Shown piece by piece: positions 47,465 through 55,937 of a stretch of DNA of 64,000 nucleotides. The stretch's first letter is position 1. Each line of letters opens with the position of its first letter. The notes under the pieces were generated by a model. That model ran no database searches, was not told where the DNA came from, and saw nothing but the letters and a program-made list of their open reading frames with translations. Where the stretch lies: NCBI GenBank assembly GCA_902799905.1, contig CADCCB010000006.1:1-64000 (forward strand), read 5' to 3'. The DNA comes from an uncultured Prevotellaceae bacterium. Its GTDB lineage: Bacteria; Bacteroidota; Bacteroidia; Bacteroidales; Bacteroidaceae. A program made the position numbers and the translations under genes.

Positions 47465-49640
47465 AGTAATTCTTTTGTTTTGTTGATAAATTATGTTGTT
47501 TAAAGCTCTTACCGTAATTCAACTTGACGACGACCTTACCATAGACCGTAGTGCCTGACGTGTTGTTGCCCAGGTGGTAGGGGCGCATGGTGCGGTCCAC
47601 GTAGTTGAAGATGTTGTCTACGCCAAACTCCAAGCGCCAGGCCAGCAGACGTCCTTGCTGCTGTCCCAAGTCGTGCGTGGTGTTTATGCGCCACAGTTGG
47701 TAGGCCCGTCCGTTGCCGTTGTTCTCATAGTAGCGCTTGCTGCTGCCTCGTGTCGATAGGTTCACACCTAGTTTATAACTTTTGCTGAACGCATGGTTGT
47801 ACATCACGGAGGCATTCCATTTGTGGTGCGCCATTCCGTCAATCACCACCGTCTTCATCTGGTCTGTGTCAGCATCATAGAGATGTGCTTCCGTGTCCAG
47901 ATAACTGTAGGCTGCCGTCATCGACAGTTCCTTGGTGAACTGGTAGCCCAGCGTCACGTCCACGCCACAGGTGCGTGCATCATCCATGTTCTTATACATG
48001 CGTGCCTGTACATTGTTACTTCCGTCACCCATATAGGCAGTTGTCACTCCAGCAGGAATCTCACCCACGGGCACATTCACCAGTGCTATCATGTTATCAA
48101 GTTTGTTGACGTAGCCCGTTACTGATGCTGTCAGCCTCTCGCCACGATATTCTGCGTTGGCCGACCAGTAGTTACTGGTCTGTGGATCCAGTTTGTCATT
48201 GCCCATATTGAAGAACGTGCTGCTGCCCATGACGTGCAGGTAGCGATAATAAAGTTCCTTAACGGTAGGCGTCTTAAAGCCCTGGCTCCAACCTAGTCTG
48301 AAGCGCCAGTCGCCCCATGATGCCATCGCGCTGATCTTGGGGGTCAGCCTGAAACCAAAGTTCTGGTTGTCTACCAGTCGCAAGCCTGCCGTGATGTTCA
48401 GCCACGACAGTTTGTTAAACTCATCCTGCACATATATGGCTGATGTCCAGTCGCTGGCTGTTCCTGTTGCTGTACGCTCTGGCGCCTTCAGGTGGTCGTA
48501 GCGGTATTCTGCTCCAGCATTGATGGTGTTGGCGTAAGGCAGATGGAAGATACCCTTCAGTTGTCCCATCACACGCTGTTGGTTGCTCTGCAACTTCCGC
48601 TGACCAGGATACATGGCTACAGAGAACCACTCACCGTTCTGATCACCATACTCTTCACCCTCCAGCAACACGTAGTCGTAGTGTCTGGCGGTGTATTTAT
48701 AGTAGTAGGCGTGCATGTTCCAGTCTACGTCGAGTGTGACGTAGTCTTGTAGCGAACCTTTCCCTCCCAGTTTCCATTTGCCACCCACAGATGCTGAGGC
48801 GTTATTATAGTGCAGGTCATAAGTATAGACATCACAACTGGCGTGCTTGCCGTCGCGAGGTCGCATGATGTCCTTTTTGTAGTAAGTGCCGTCGGCATAC
48901 AGTTCAATGCTTTTCGTTGGCTGGAATGTCAGGCGCTCGGCTATCTGCCAGTTGCGGAACTTATTGACTGTCTTGTTCTTGCTGTCTGTCAGCACCATGG
49001 CTTCTGCATATTCTTCGGCAGTATTCTGCCAACCATCGTTGCGCTGTAGTTGGAAATTAGTCTGACTGCTCCACTTGCCGTAGTTCAGTGCCAGCGTGTT
49101 GTGCTGTCGCAGGTCGTTATGAGAGCCATACTGCGTACTGTTGTCTGCATAGAGCCCCTTCTGCGTGTGCTTCTTGGTGATGATGTTGATGACGCCTGCC
49201 ATCGCGTCCGAGCCGTACAGCGCACTCTGTGCTCCCTTCACGATTTCTATCTTCTCGATGTTCTGCGGATCGATGAGTCCCAGATCGTTCTCACCCCCCA
49301 CGTCACCATGAATGCGCTTGCCGTCTATCAGTATGAGGATGTACGAGTTGCCAAGACCCCCCAACTGCATCTGACTGCCCATGTCGCCCTCGCTGAAGGC
49401 AAACGAGGCCGTCAGGCCATTGAGGATGTCCTCCAGACTCTTGCCACCATAGTTGTCAAGCATCTTCCGTGAGATGACCTCAGTCTGTACAGGCGCATTC
49501 TTCAAGAGGTGCTGGGTACCGGTACCCGTCACCACCACCTCTTGTAAGGAATCCTCCCAAACGACATTCTGCGACTTTATCTCAGGTGCGAGTCCAAAGA
49601 GGAATAGGCATAGTATGATAGAGTTTCTCATCAGTCTCAT
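47451..49640 (-). CDS. TonB-dependent outer membrane receptor under riboswitch control
   Basis: 729 residues from the ATG at 49640. Signal peptide 'RLMRNSIILCLFLFGLAPEI'; TonB box region 'LQEVVVTGTGTQHLLKNAPV'; plug with 'VKGAQSALYGSDAMAGVINI'; and a 22-strand barrel to the aromatic end 'VVVKLNYGKSF'. The cobalamin riboswitch upstream argues for a corrinoid, cobalt or tetrapyrrole substrate, and the coupled CbiK-like lipoprotein supports metal-tetrapyrrole handling. A hairpin (49657-49691) lies just upstream of the start and may be part of the riboswitch output. Confidence 0.92.
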   Translation of the reverse strand: MRLMRNSIILCLFLFGLAPEIKSQNVVWEDSLQEVVVTGTGTQHLLKNAPVQTEVISRKMLDNYGGKSLEDILNGLTASFAFSEGDMGSQMQLGGLGNSYILILIDGKRIHGDVGGENDLGLIDPQNIEKIEIVKGAQSALYGSDAMAGVINIITKKHTQKGLYADNSTQYGSHNDLRQHNTLALNYGKWSSQTNFQLQRNDGWQNTAEEYAEAMVLTDSKNKTVNKFRNWQIAERLTFQPTKSIELYADGTYYKKDIMRPRDGKHASCDVYTYDLHYNNASASVGGKWKLGGKGSLQDYVTLDVDWNMHAYYYKYTARHYDYVLLEGEEYGDQNGEWFSVAMYPGQRKLQSNQQRVMGQLKGIFHLPYANTINAGAEYRYDHLKAPERTATGTASDWTSAIYVQDEFNKLSWLNITAGLRLVDNQNFGFRLTPKISAMASWGDWRFRLGWSQGFKTPTVKELYYRYLHVMGSSTFFNMGNDKLDPQTSNYWSANAEYRGERLTASVTGYVNKLDNMIALVNVPVGEIPAGVTTAYMGDGSNNVQARMYKNMDDARTCGVDVTLGYQFTKELSMTAAYSYLDTEAHLYDADTDQMKTVVIDGMAHHKWNASVMYNHAFSKSYKLGVNLSTRGSSKRYYENNGNGRAYQLWRINTTHDLGQQQGRLLAWRLEFGVDNIFNYVDRTMRPYHLGNNTSGTTVYGKVVVKLNYGKSFKQHNLSTKQKNYYEED

Positions 49641-49656
49641 TCGCTTTTTTAATAAA

Positions 49657-49691
49657 GGAGGAGACACTATCTCCCGACAGGGTCTCCCTCC
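49657..49691 (-). promoter_or_regulatory. Hairpin before the receptor start, possible riboswitch expression platform
   Basis: On the minus strand GGAGGGAGAC pairs with GTCTCCTCC (one bulge) just ahead of an A-rich stretch and the ATG at 49640. It could sequester the ribosome landing region when the upstream aptamer binds ligand. The region 49692-49815 between it and the aptamer shows nothing else I can name. Confidence 0.4.
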
Positions 49692-49819
49692 CGTTGTTAA
49701 CTTATATAATAATACACGTATACACGCATGTCAAGAAGACTTACGCCTTCAAGAAACATTTTCTAATTGTACGAATCACCGCATGCCCTTACATCGAGAG
49801 CAATTGGTATTATTACCGA

Positions 49820-49998
49820 AAAAGGCTGGTCTTCTGACTTTCCTCCACCCCTCGGAGCCTTCTCATCCAAACGGATAATGGCTTTGTTTCCGAAGAGCCA
49901 TAACGGAGTTCACAGCTGCGGGACAGTCGGGGATTCTCACCCCATTCCCAATTAAGCGCGGCTAAGCACACCTTCACGGGCAACGGCTTCATGTCATT
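49820..49998 (-). ncRNA. Cobalamin riboswitch of the receptor-CbiK transcript
   Basis: Minus-strand sequence contains the conserved blocks in order: GCCGTTGCCCGTGAAGG, GGGAATGGGGTGAGAATCCC then CGACTGTCCCGCAGCTGTGA, and the B12 box AGTCAGAAGACCAGCC at the 3' end (about 49823-49840). The expected transcription start from the promoter at 50006-50036 is just upstream. Confidence 0.92.
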
Positions 49999-50005
49999 GC
50001 GGGTG

Positions 50006-50036
50006 CAAAGATACTAACTTTATGCGAAACCACAAA
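50006..50036 (-). promoter_or_regulatory. Promoter of the minus-strand cobalamin transcript
   Basis: Minus strand TATCTTTG (50013-50006) and TTTG (50036-50033), spacing 19 bp. Only about 16 bp separate its -33 element from that of the plus-strand promoter. Confidence 0.8.
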
Positions 50037-50052
50037 AAAATAGGTATATAAT

Positions 50053-50084
50053 TTTGGTCGAATAAGAGAAAAGTACTAACTTTG
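50053..50084 (+). promoter_or_regulatory. Promoter of the plus-strand cobalamin operon
   Basis: TTTG (50053-50056), 20 bp, TAACTTTG (50077-50084); the riboswitch begins within about ten bases. Confidence 0.8.
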
Positions 50085-50090
50085 CGCCCG

Positions 50091-50250
50091 ATTTGGTGAT
50101 GCTGGCGTGTTTCACGCTGGCATGAAAAGGGAATCAGGTGCGATGCCTGAGCAGTACCCGCTACTGTAATCCTTATTATGGAAAGTCCAGACGAGAGCCA
50201 CTGAATAATCGGGAAGGCGGACTTTTTGAGGAGAGCCAGGAAACCTGCCA
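50091..50250 (+). ncRNA. Cobalamin riboswitch of the receptor-DUF4374-cbi operon
   Basis: Ordered conserved blocks: CTGGCGTGTTTCACGCTGGC (P2-type hairpin), GGGAATCAGGTGCGATGCCT, GAGCAGTACCCGCTACTGTA and the B12 box GAGAGCCAGGAAACCTGCC (50231-50249). Downstream, GGCAAGGTT and AAACCTGCC (50265-50295) can form a further hairpin that may be the expression platform. Confidence 0.93.
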
Positions 50251-50344
50251 AAGGCGAGAGCAGAGGCAAGGTTCGACTAAGATCAAACCTGCCAGATGAT
50301 GAGAAGACAAGACAACGGCCTCGGGAAAAAGGAGTTGAGAAGTC

Positions 50345-50388
50345 AAAAGTGAAGACTGAAGAGTGAAAAGCGAAACATTTACTTCCGC
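50345..50388 (+). repeat. Dispersed GTGAA-type junction repeat at the receptor start
   Basis: AAAAGTGAAGACTGAAGAG, TGAAAAGCGAAACATTTACT, TCCGCAC; between the riboswitch and the receptor. It contains the GTG at 50363 that opens 'VKSETFTSALIM'. The same peptide frame (VKSEEFATAIEM) runs into xseA from the copy at 10043. Confidence 0.7.
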
Positions 50389-50395
50389 ACTGATA

Positions 50396-52528
50396 ATGGC
50401 ATTGTGGCTGACGGTCACAGGAACAGTGTGTGCCCAGAACATGCAGAGGGACACACTACGCGATTCCGTGACACTGGATGTCGTGAACGTCACAGGTAAA
50501 TCGAAAACACAACGCCTGCGTGAAGGTGCACTGGCGGTAAATGCCGTCGACGTGCACTCGCTCATCAGTTCCATTAATTCGCTGAACGGTCTGGTAGACC
50601 GTACGGCAGGCGTCAAGATTCGCGAAGAAGGCGGCATGGGCTCCGACTTCGACCTGAGCATCAACGGTATGTCTGGCAACTCCGTACGCTACTTCCTGGA
50701 CGGTGTGCCCCTCGACATGAAAGGTTCTGGCGTGACGCTGGCCAACCTGCCCGTGAGCATAATTAACCATGTGGAAATATATAAAGGTGTGGTACCCACC
50801 TGGCTCTGTAGCGACGCATTGGGCGGTGCCGTAAACATCGTGACTAGCAGGAAAAAGACCAACTATCTGGATGCGTCATACGGTATCGGTTCATTCCACA
50901 CCCACAAGGCTGATGTCAGCGGGCAGTATGTTTTCAAGAACGGTCTGACCATCCGCCCGTCGTTCAGTCTCAGTTATTCGAAAAACAACTACTTGATGAA
51001 AGGTGTAGAGGTCTGGGACGAGGCGAGCCGCAAATACCTCCCCCAGGACCGCCGCCGTTTCCACGATGACTACTTATCGGTCTTCGGACAGGTAGAGGCC
51101 GGCGTGTATGACAAGTGGTGGACCGACGAGTTCTTCGTGACCCTATCGTATAGCCAGACAGCCAAGGACCTGCAGACGGGTCAGGTGCAGAGCCGTGTTA
51201 TTGGTATGGCCGACCGCACCAACCGAGCATGGAGCGTAGGAGCACACTACCAAAAGCGCCGCTTCCTGACTGACAATCTCAGTGCCACATTATCTCTGTC
51301 GCACACCTGGGACCAGGCCCTGACGACAGATACCGCCCATCGCCAGTATGACTGGAGTGGGGAGTACATCCGCAGCGAGCGCAACGAAATCAACGGCCGA
51401 GCCTTCTCAGAGCGCCACATCAAGCGTCCTCTGACCATCGCCCGTTCCGACCTGAGCTACCGCATCTCTGACGAGCACATGCTGAACCTGAACTATGCCC
51501 TGAACCGCACGGGCAACGACCGCTGGGATGATGTGGACACGAGTTTTGAGCCTGCTAACGATGTGCTGGCTAAGCACATCATCGGACTGGCATATAACCA
51601 GTCGCTGTGGCAGGGCCGGATGTACAACACCTTCTTCGTAAAAGACTATGTCAACTACCTCAGCGTGGAACAGACCGACCTCTCGTTTATCACACAATCC
51701 GACGAGGTGGCCACCAGCAACACGCAGAATAACCTAGGCGGCGGTGTGGGCACACGACTCGAGATAGCCAAGCCATTAGCCGTCAAGGCAAGTTATGAGC
51801 ACAGCGTGCGACTGCCTCTGGCCCGCGAACTGCTAGGCAACGGGACAACCATCTATGCCAATCTGGCCCTGCAACCCGAGAAGAGCGACAACGTGAACCT
51901 TGGTGTGTTCGGCACCATGAACTCTGGCCTGCACACCCTCTTCTACGAGGTGAACGGTTTTCTGCGTTTCGTGGACAACTACATACAGCCTCAAATCACA
52001 GAGAAGGAGGGCACGATGCAGTATGCGAACGAGCCTGCCGTCCACATCAAAGGTATTGAAGGCGAGGTGCGCTACGACTGGAACAACCGTCTGCAAGTGG
52101 TGGGAAACATGAGTTGGCAGGATGCCCGCAACCGAAATCGCTACATGGATGACGGTAAGGAGTCGGTGACCTACAACAACCGCGTCCCCAACCGCCCGTG
52201 GCTGTTTGGCTCGGCAGAAATACGCTACGATGCCTCACACCTGGTATCTACCCTCTTACCACGCACTTCTCACCTCTACATCGGTGCTGACTACCAGTGG
52301 GTACACTGGTTCTACCTGTCGTGGGAGGCCTATGGTGCTGAAGACACAAAGGCACGCATTCCAGGGAAGAGCATCGTAGGTGCCAATGTGACCTACTCTT
52401 GGCAGAAAGAGCGCTACAGCGTGTCGCTCGACTGCCAGAATCTGTTTGACCAGACGGTGTACGACAACTACAAGTTGCAAAAGCCAGGTCGGTCGCTATT
52501 TCTGAAGTTCAGGCTGCTATTGCAGTAA
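50396..52528 (+). CDS. TonB-dependent receptor, likely corrinoid uptake (BtuB-like)
   Basis: About 710 residues from the ATG at 50396 (MALWLTVTGTVCAQ); the ORF is open to a GTG at 50363, but that part is a repeat. TonB box region 'DSVTLDVVNVTGKSKTQRL', plug with 'NSVRYFLDGVPLDMKGSGVT' and 'VVPTWLCSDALGGAVNIVT', and a barrel ending 'PGRSLFLKFRLLLQ'. Cobalamin riboswitch control and co-transcription with a surface lipoprotein and corrin genes make vitamin B12 or a corrinoid precursor the likely cargo. The short signal peptide leaves some doubt about the exact start. Confidence 0.9.
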   Translation: MALWLTVTGTVCAQNMQRDTLRDSVTLDVVNVTGKSKTQRLREGALAVNAVDVHSLISSINSLNGLVDRTAGVKIREEGGMGSDFDLSINGMSGNSVRYFLDGVPLDMKGSGVTLANLPVSIINHVEIYKGVVPTWLCSDALGGAVNIVTSRKKTNYLDASYGIGSFHTHKADVSGQYVFKNGLTIRPSFSLSYSKNNYLMKGVEVWDEASRKYLPQDRRRFHDDYLSVFGQVEAGVYDKWWTDEFFVTLSYSQTAKDLQTGQVQSRVIGMADRTNRAWSVGAHYQKRRFLTDNLSATLSLSHTWDQALTTDTAHRQYDWSGEYIRSERNEINGRAFSERHIKRPLTIARSDLSYRISDEHMLNLNYALNRTGNDRWDDVDTSFEPANDVLAKHIIGLAYNQSLWQGRMYNTFFVKDYVNYLSVEQTDLSFITQSDEVATSNTQNNLGGGVGTRLEIAKPLAVKASYEHSVRLPLARELLGNGTTIYANLALQPEKSDNVNLGVFGTMNSGLHTLFYEVNGFLRFVDNYIQPQITEKEGTMQYANEPAVHIKGIEGEVRYDWNNRLQVVGNMSWQDARNRNRYMDDGKESVTYNNRVPNRPWLFGSAEIRYDASHLVSTLLPRTSHLYIGADYQWVHWFYLSWEAYGAEDTKARIPGKSIVGANVTYSWQKERYSVSLDCQNLFDQTVYDNYKLQKPGRSLFLKFRLLLQ

Positions 52529-52581
52529 AGCGTGATAATATGTCATAACAAAATATCAATTCATTATTAAAGAACAGAACA

Positions 52582-53856
52582 ATGAAAAAGTTAAGTATCT
52601 TTTATTCGTTGGTGGCAGCATTGATGCTGACCGCCTCATTTACAGCATGTTCAAGTGACGATGACAAGAATGACAATCCGACTCCTCCAGAGCCAAAGGT
52701 CACTTACCACTACGACCTGATGGTAGTGGCTGGCAACCACGGCGGTATGAGTAAGGACAAGTCGCACATCACGCAGAGCGTTGACTCGCTGAGCAATGCT
52801 GCCACAACCATCAGTTTCGAAGGCAAGGGTGCAGAAATCACCGACTACACGATGGAGTGCATCTACGACGGCAAGTACTACTATCAGGTGCCTGTATCGA
52901 ACGACCGCTTCTCTAAGTTGCAATTCAAGAACAACAAGATGAATGTCATACAGGAACAGAAGTTCAAGGACAACACCTATAAGTCGCGCAACTACGCTCA
53001 TGCCTGGATGGATGACAATACGTTAATGATTATGTCGACTGACGGTGAGCACAAAAAGGTTATCTGGACAAAACTTAACACAACCGACATGACCATCACT
53101 GGCGAAGGTACGTTATCCATCAGCGTCGCAGAAGACTATAACGTACTGACTACCAGTGGAGTACTTGCATATCGCAAAAGCGATAATAAACTCTTCTACT
53201 TCTTCTACAACAAGAAGGAGACCAGCGGCAGCAACAAGACATCGAACGAGCCCAACTTCCGTATTGCCGTCATCAATGCCCAGACGATGGCTGTCGAGCA
53301 GGAGATCATCAACAAGGAGGCTGCCCAGACGACTGGCTCTGCCTATGGCGAACTGCTGCAGCAGACCATTTTCTTCGACGAGAACGACAACCTGTACCTC
53401 TCTGCCTTCAGTTCGGTCAACAAGAAGAACATCGGTCAACTGCTGCGTATAAAGAAGGGAGCCTTCAACTTCGAAGAGGGCTACAATGCCTTCCCCGAGG
53501 CCAAGGGTAAGTTGCTCACCGTACAATATCTAGGCGACGGTAAGGTACTGGCATACTCTGGCGACAATGCCGTAGGCACAAGCATTGGTGATGTGGCTTA
53601 CTACTATTCGATTATCGACGTGAATAGTAAGACCAGCACGCGCCTGACCTACAAAGGCACAGAGATTCCCTATAGCAGCGGCAGTTTCTCACAGCGTTCT
53701 GTCTATAACGCCAACGAGAAGAAAGCCTACTTTGGTGTGAATACCGCCGACGAGCAGTGTATCTATATCTACGACACGACAACAGGTACCGTTACGAAGG
53801 GTGCATCGATTGCTGCAGGCTATTACTTCGATCAGATCCGACTCTTTGAAGACTAA
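52582..53856 (+). CDS. DUF4374 beta-propeller lipoprotein, putative corrinoid-capturing partner
   Basis: 424 residues. Lipoprotein signal 'SLVAALMLTASFTAC' followed by SSDDDKND, an acidic surface-export signal. The remainder is a DUF4374 beta-propeller ('NYAHAWMDDNTLMIMSTDGE', 'NFRIAVINAQTMAVEQEIIN', 'CIYIYDTTTGTVTKG'). DUF4374 proteins such as Bacteroides XusB bind siderophores next to a TonB receptor, and the unrelated propeller BtuG captures B12 next to BtuB. By position and riboswitch control I infer that this one hands a corrinoid to the receptor at 50396. Confidence 0.85.
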   Translation: MKKLSIFYSLVAALMLTASFTACSSDDDKNDNPTPPEPKVTYHYDLMVVAGNHGGMSKDKSHITQSVDSLSNAATTISFEGKGAEITDYTMECIYDGKYYYQVPVSNDRFSKLQFKNNKMNVIQEQKFKDNTYKSRNYAHAWMDDNTLMIMSTDGEHKKVIWTKLNTTDMTITGEGTLSISVAEDYNVLTTSGVLAYRKSDNKLFYFFYNKKETSGSNKTSNEPNFRIAVINAQTMAVEQEIINKEAAQTTGSAYGELLQQTIFFDENDNLYLSAFSSVNKKNIGQLLRIKKGAFNFEEGYNAFPEAKGKLLTVQYLGDGKVLAYSGDNAVGTSIGDVAYYYSIIDVNSKTSTRLTYKGTEIPYSSGSFSQRSVYNANEKKAYFGVNTADEQCIYIYDTTTGTVTKGASIAAGYYFDQIRLFED

Positions 53857-54547
53857 TGTTACATTCCTCTCGCTAGGTCCTGGCGACCCTGAGTTGTTAA
53901 CACTCAAGGCCGTCAGGATGCTGCGTGAGGCCGACGTAGTGGTGGTACCCGTCACGGAAAGTAGCGACGGTACAACGAAGTCGCGCGCTACCGACATCAT
54001 CGGCGAATGGTGTTCAACGGAAAAGATGCAGCGCTATGTGCTGCCCATGCAACGAAACCGCGAGGCGGTGATGCAGGTCTATGACCGCATCTGCCACGAG
54101 GTGGCCGAATGGTATCACGCTGGCCAGCGTGTCGTCGTAGCCGTCGAGGGCGATGTGAGCATCTATGCGTCCATCCATTACGTCCTAGATCAATTACTAC
54201 AGAAAAACATCCCCGTGGTGCAAAGCCCGGGAATACCTTCTTTCATTGCTGCTGCCGCATCTGCTGGTCTATCTTTGATCAGTCAACGCCAACGAATGAT
54301 TGTGCTGCCTGGCGATACCGATATCGACGGGCTCAGGCGACTACTGACCAGCGGGCACGTGGTGGTAGTAATGAAACTGTCACAGTGCCAGCAGGTACTG
54401 AAGGACTATCTCCGCCAGTACCCTGACACCATGTGTCACTACTTTGAGAATGTAGGTACAGCAGAGGCTTTCCACACCACCGCACATGACATGATTCTGT
54501 CGCGTCAGATACCTTATTTCTCACTTTGTGTCCTCTATCCTTTGTGA
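53846..54547 (+). CDS. cbiL: Precorrin-2/cobalt-factor II C20-methyltransferase
   Basis: 233 residues from the TTG at 53846, which overlaps the preceding gene by 11 bp; no ATG fits. Tetrapyrrole methylase fold: 'VTFLSLGPGDPELLTLKAVR' at the N-terminus, 'VEGDVSIYASIHYVLDQLL', 'SPGIPSFIAAAASAGLSL'. The GDVSIYAS motif is typical of CbiL/CobI. First methylation in the corrin-specific branch. Confidence 0.9.
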   Translation: MKTNVTFLSLGPGDPELLTLKAVRMLREADVVVVPVTESSDGTTKSRATDIIGEWCSTEKMQRYVLPMQRNREAVMQVYDRICHEVAEWYHAGQRVVVAVEGDVSIYASIHYVLDQLLQKNIPVVQSPGIPSFIAAAASAGLSLISQRQRMIVLPGDTDIDGLRRLLTSGHVVVVMKLSQCQQVLKDYLRQYPDTMCHYFENVGTAEAFHTTAHDMILSRQIPYFSLCVLYPL

Positions 54548-54572
54548 CTTTCAAAGATAATCACTATCTTTG
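54541..54572 (+). promoter_or_regulatory. Internal promoter before cbiA
   Basis: TTTG (54541-54544), 20 bp, TATCTTTG (54565-54572). The cbiA ATG at 54582 follows so closely that the transcript would have almost no leader. Confidence 0.7.
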
Positions 54573-54581
54573 CAGACACTT

Positions 54582-55904
54582 ATGAAAGCAGCATTCATCA
54601 TAGCAGCACCCACCAGCGGCTCGGGCAAGACGACAATTGCCCAGGGGCTGATGGCATTGCTGACGAAGAAGGGCTATCGCGTGCAACCGTTCAAGTGCGG
54701 TCCCGACTATATCGACACGAAGTTCCATGAGTCAGTTTGCCACAGGCCGAGCATCAACCTGGACACCTTCATGGCGACGCCGGAGCATGTGCGAGAACTT
54801 TTTGTTCACTATGGTTCAGATGCTGATGTGTGTATCGTAGAGGGGATGATGGGACTCTTCGACGGCTATGATCGTGACAAAGGTTCATCTGCAGAGATAG
54901 CCCGCGTGCTGGACATTCCGGTGGTACTGGTAGTCGATGCGAAATCGGCTGCCTATTCAATGGCACCATTGCTTTCGGGCTTCATCAATTTCCGCAAGGA
55001 CATCCACATTGCAGGCGTTATATTTAATAAGGTGGGAAGCGGCCGCCACTTCAAGATGTTACAACAAGTGTGCGATGACATCGGAGTCGAGTGTCTAGGC
55101 TATCTGCCAAAGAGCAGTAGCCTTGAGACAGGCTCACGCTACTTAGGACTCGATTTCTCCCAGCAGTCTGGGAGTGAGGAATTGGTCCTGATGCTGGAGC
55201 GTTTTATCGACTTGGAGCGACTGAAAACTGTTTCCCATTTATTCCCACGGGAGAAACATGTTGTTTCTACGGGAGAAACAAGTTGTTTCTATGGGAGAAA
55301 CAAACTGTTTCAACGGGAGAAACAAATGAAAGAAAGCGGGGTTTTGATTGCCAGCAACTCGGAAGCCTTCTCATTCCTCTATGCCGAGGTGGTCGACGGC
55401 TTTACTTCTCCCCGCTTTTTCGACCCAGAAAAGGATGTGCCGACTATGGAGAATACCGACTTGCTCTACCTGCCTGGCGGCTATCCCGAGAAACACCTCG
55501 AGGCATTGGTCAGAAACGAAGCCTGTCGCCAGGCTATCCGCCAATTTGCTGAGCAGGGTGGACATATCGTGGCCGAATGCGGTGGAATGATGTATCTCTG
55601 CAAGAGCATCGTGACTGACGATGGCGAGTACCCGATGTGTGGCGTACTGCCCTACTCCATCACAGCCCGCAAGGCAGACAGGAAACTCTCGCTGGGCTAC
55701 CGTCGCTTCGAACTCGATGGCAAAGAATATCGTGGTCACGAGTTCCACTATACGCAGTTTTACAGAGGTGAGGGGTCAGAGACGAGAGAAGAAGGAATAC
55801 CTTCTGCCGCACAGGTCTATAACGCCAAGGGCGAGCCTGTCGATACGCCAGTCTTCAGATATAAGAACGTGTTAGCGTCATACACGCATTTGTACAACTT
55901 TTAA
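54582..55904 (+). CDS. cbiA: Cobyrinic acid a,c-diamide synthase
   Basis: 440 residues. N-terminal P-loop/DRTGG-type domain ('FIIAAPTSGSGKTTIAQGLM', 'GMMGLFDGYDRDKGSSAEIA') and a C-terminal type 1 glutamine amidotransferase ('LYLPGGYPEKHLEALV', nucleophile Cys in 'VAECGGMMYLCKSI'). It amidates cobyrinate at positions a and c using glutamine. The linker between the domains (residues 214-250) carries a 22-bp palindromic tandem repeat. Confidence 0.95.
   Translation: MKAAFIIAAPTSGSGKTTIAQGLMALLTKKGYRVQPFKCGPDYIDTKFHESVCHRPSINLDTFMATPEHVRELFVHYGSDADVCIVEGMMGLFDGYDRDKGSSAEIARVLDIPVVLVVDAKSAAYSMAPLLSGFINFRKDIHIAGVIFNKVGSGRHFKMLQQVCDDIGVECLGYLPKSSSLETGSRYLGLDFSQQSGSEELVLMLERFIDLERLKTVSHLFPREKHVVSTGETSCFYGRNKLFQREKQMKESGVLIASNSEAFSFLYAEVVDGFTSPRFFDPEKDVPTMENTDLLYLPGGYPEKHLEALVRNEACRQAIRQFAEQGGHIVAECGGMMYLCKSIVTDDGEYPMCGVLPYSITARKADRKLSLGYRRFELDGKEYRGHEFHYTQFYRGEGSETREEGIPSAAQVYNAKGEPVDTPVFRYKNVLASYTHLYNF
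55229..55327 (+). repeat. Four-copy 22-bp palindromic tandem repeat inside cbiA
   Basis: GGGAGAAACA starts at 55249, 55271, 55293 and 55315, exactly 22 bp apart. Between copies lie TGTTTC-type inverted partners, so each unit is a small palindrome (GAAACAtgTTGTTTC). An inverted half (GTTTCCC) precedes at 55230. Three periods are 66 bp, so the frame is preserved although each unit is read in a different frame ('HVVSTGETSCFYGRNKLFQR'). Confidence 0.85.
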
Positions 55905-55937
55905 ATCGCAAATTGTAAATTGTCAAATTGTAAATCT
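55903..55937 (+). repeat. AAATTGTAAATTGTC tandem words at the cbiA/cbiP junction
   Basis: AAATCGCAAATTGTAAATTG, TCAAATTGTAAATC: overlapping copies of CAAATTGTAAAT between the cbiA stop and the cbiP coding region. It contains the only upstream start (TTG at 55920) available to cbiP. Confidence 0.6.

Noticed and set aside
55229-55327. CRISPR-like array (four regular repeats)
   Set aside because: The 22-bp period leaves no room for real spacers, the sequence between repeats is their own inverted partner, there are no cas genes nearby, and the region is inside the intact cbiA frame.
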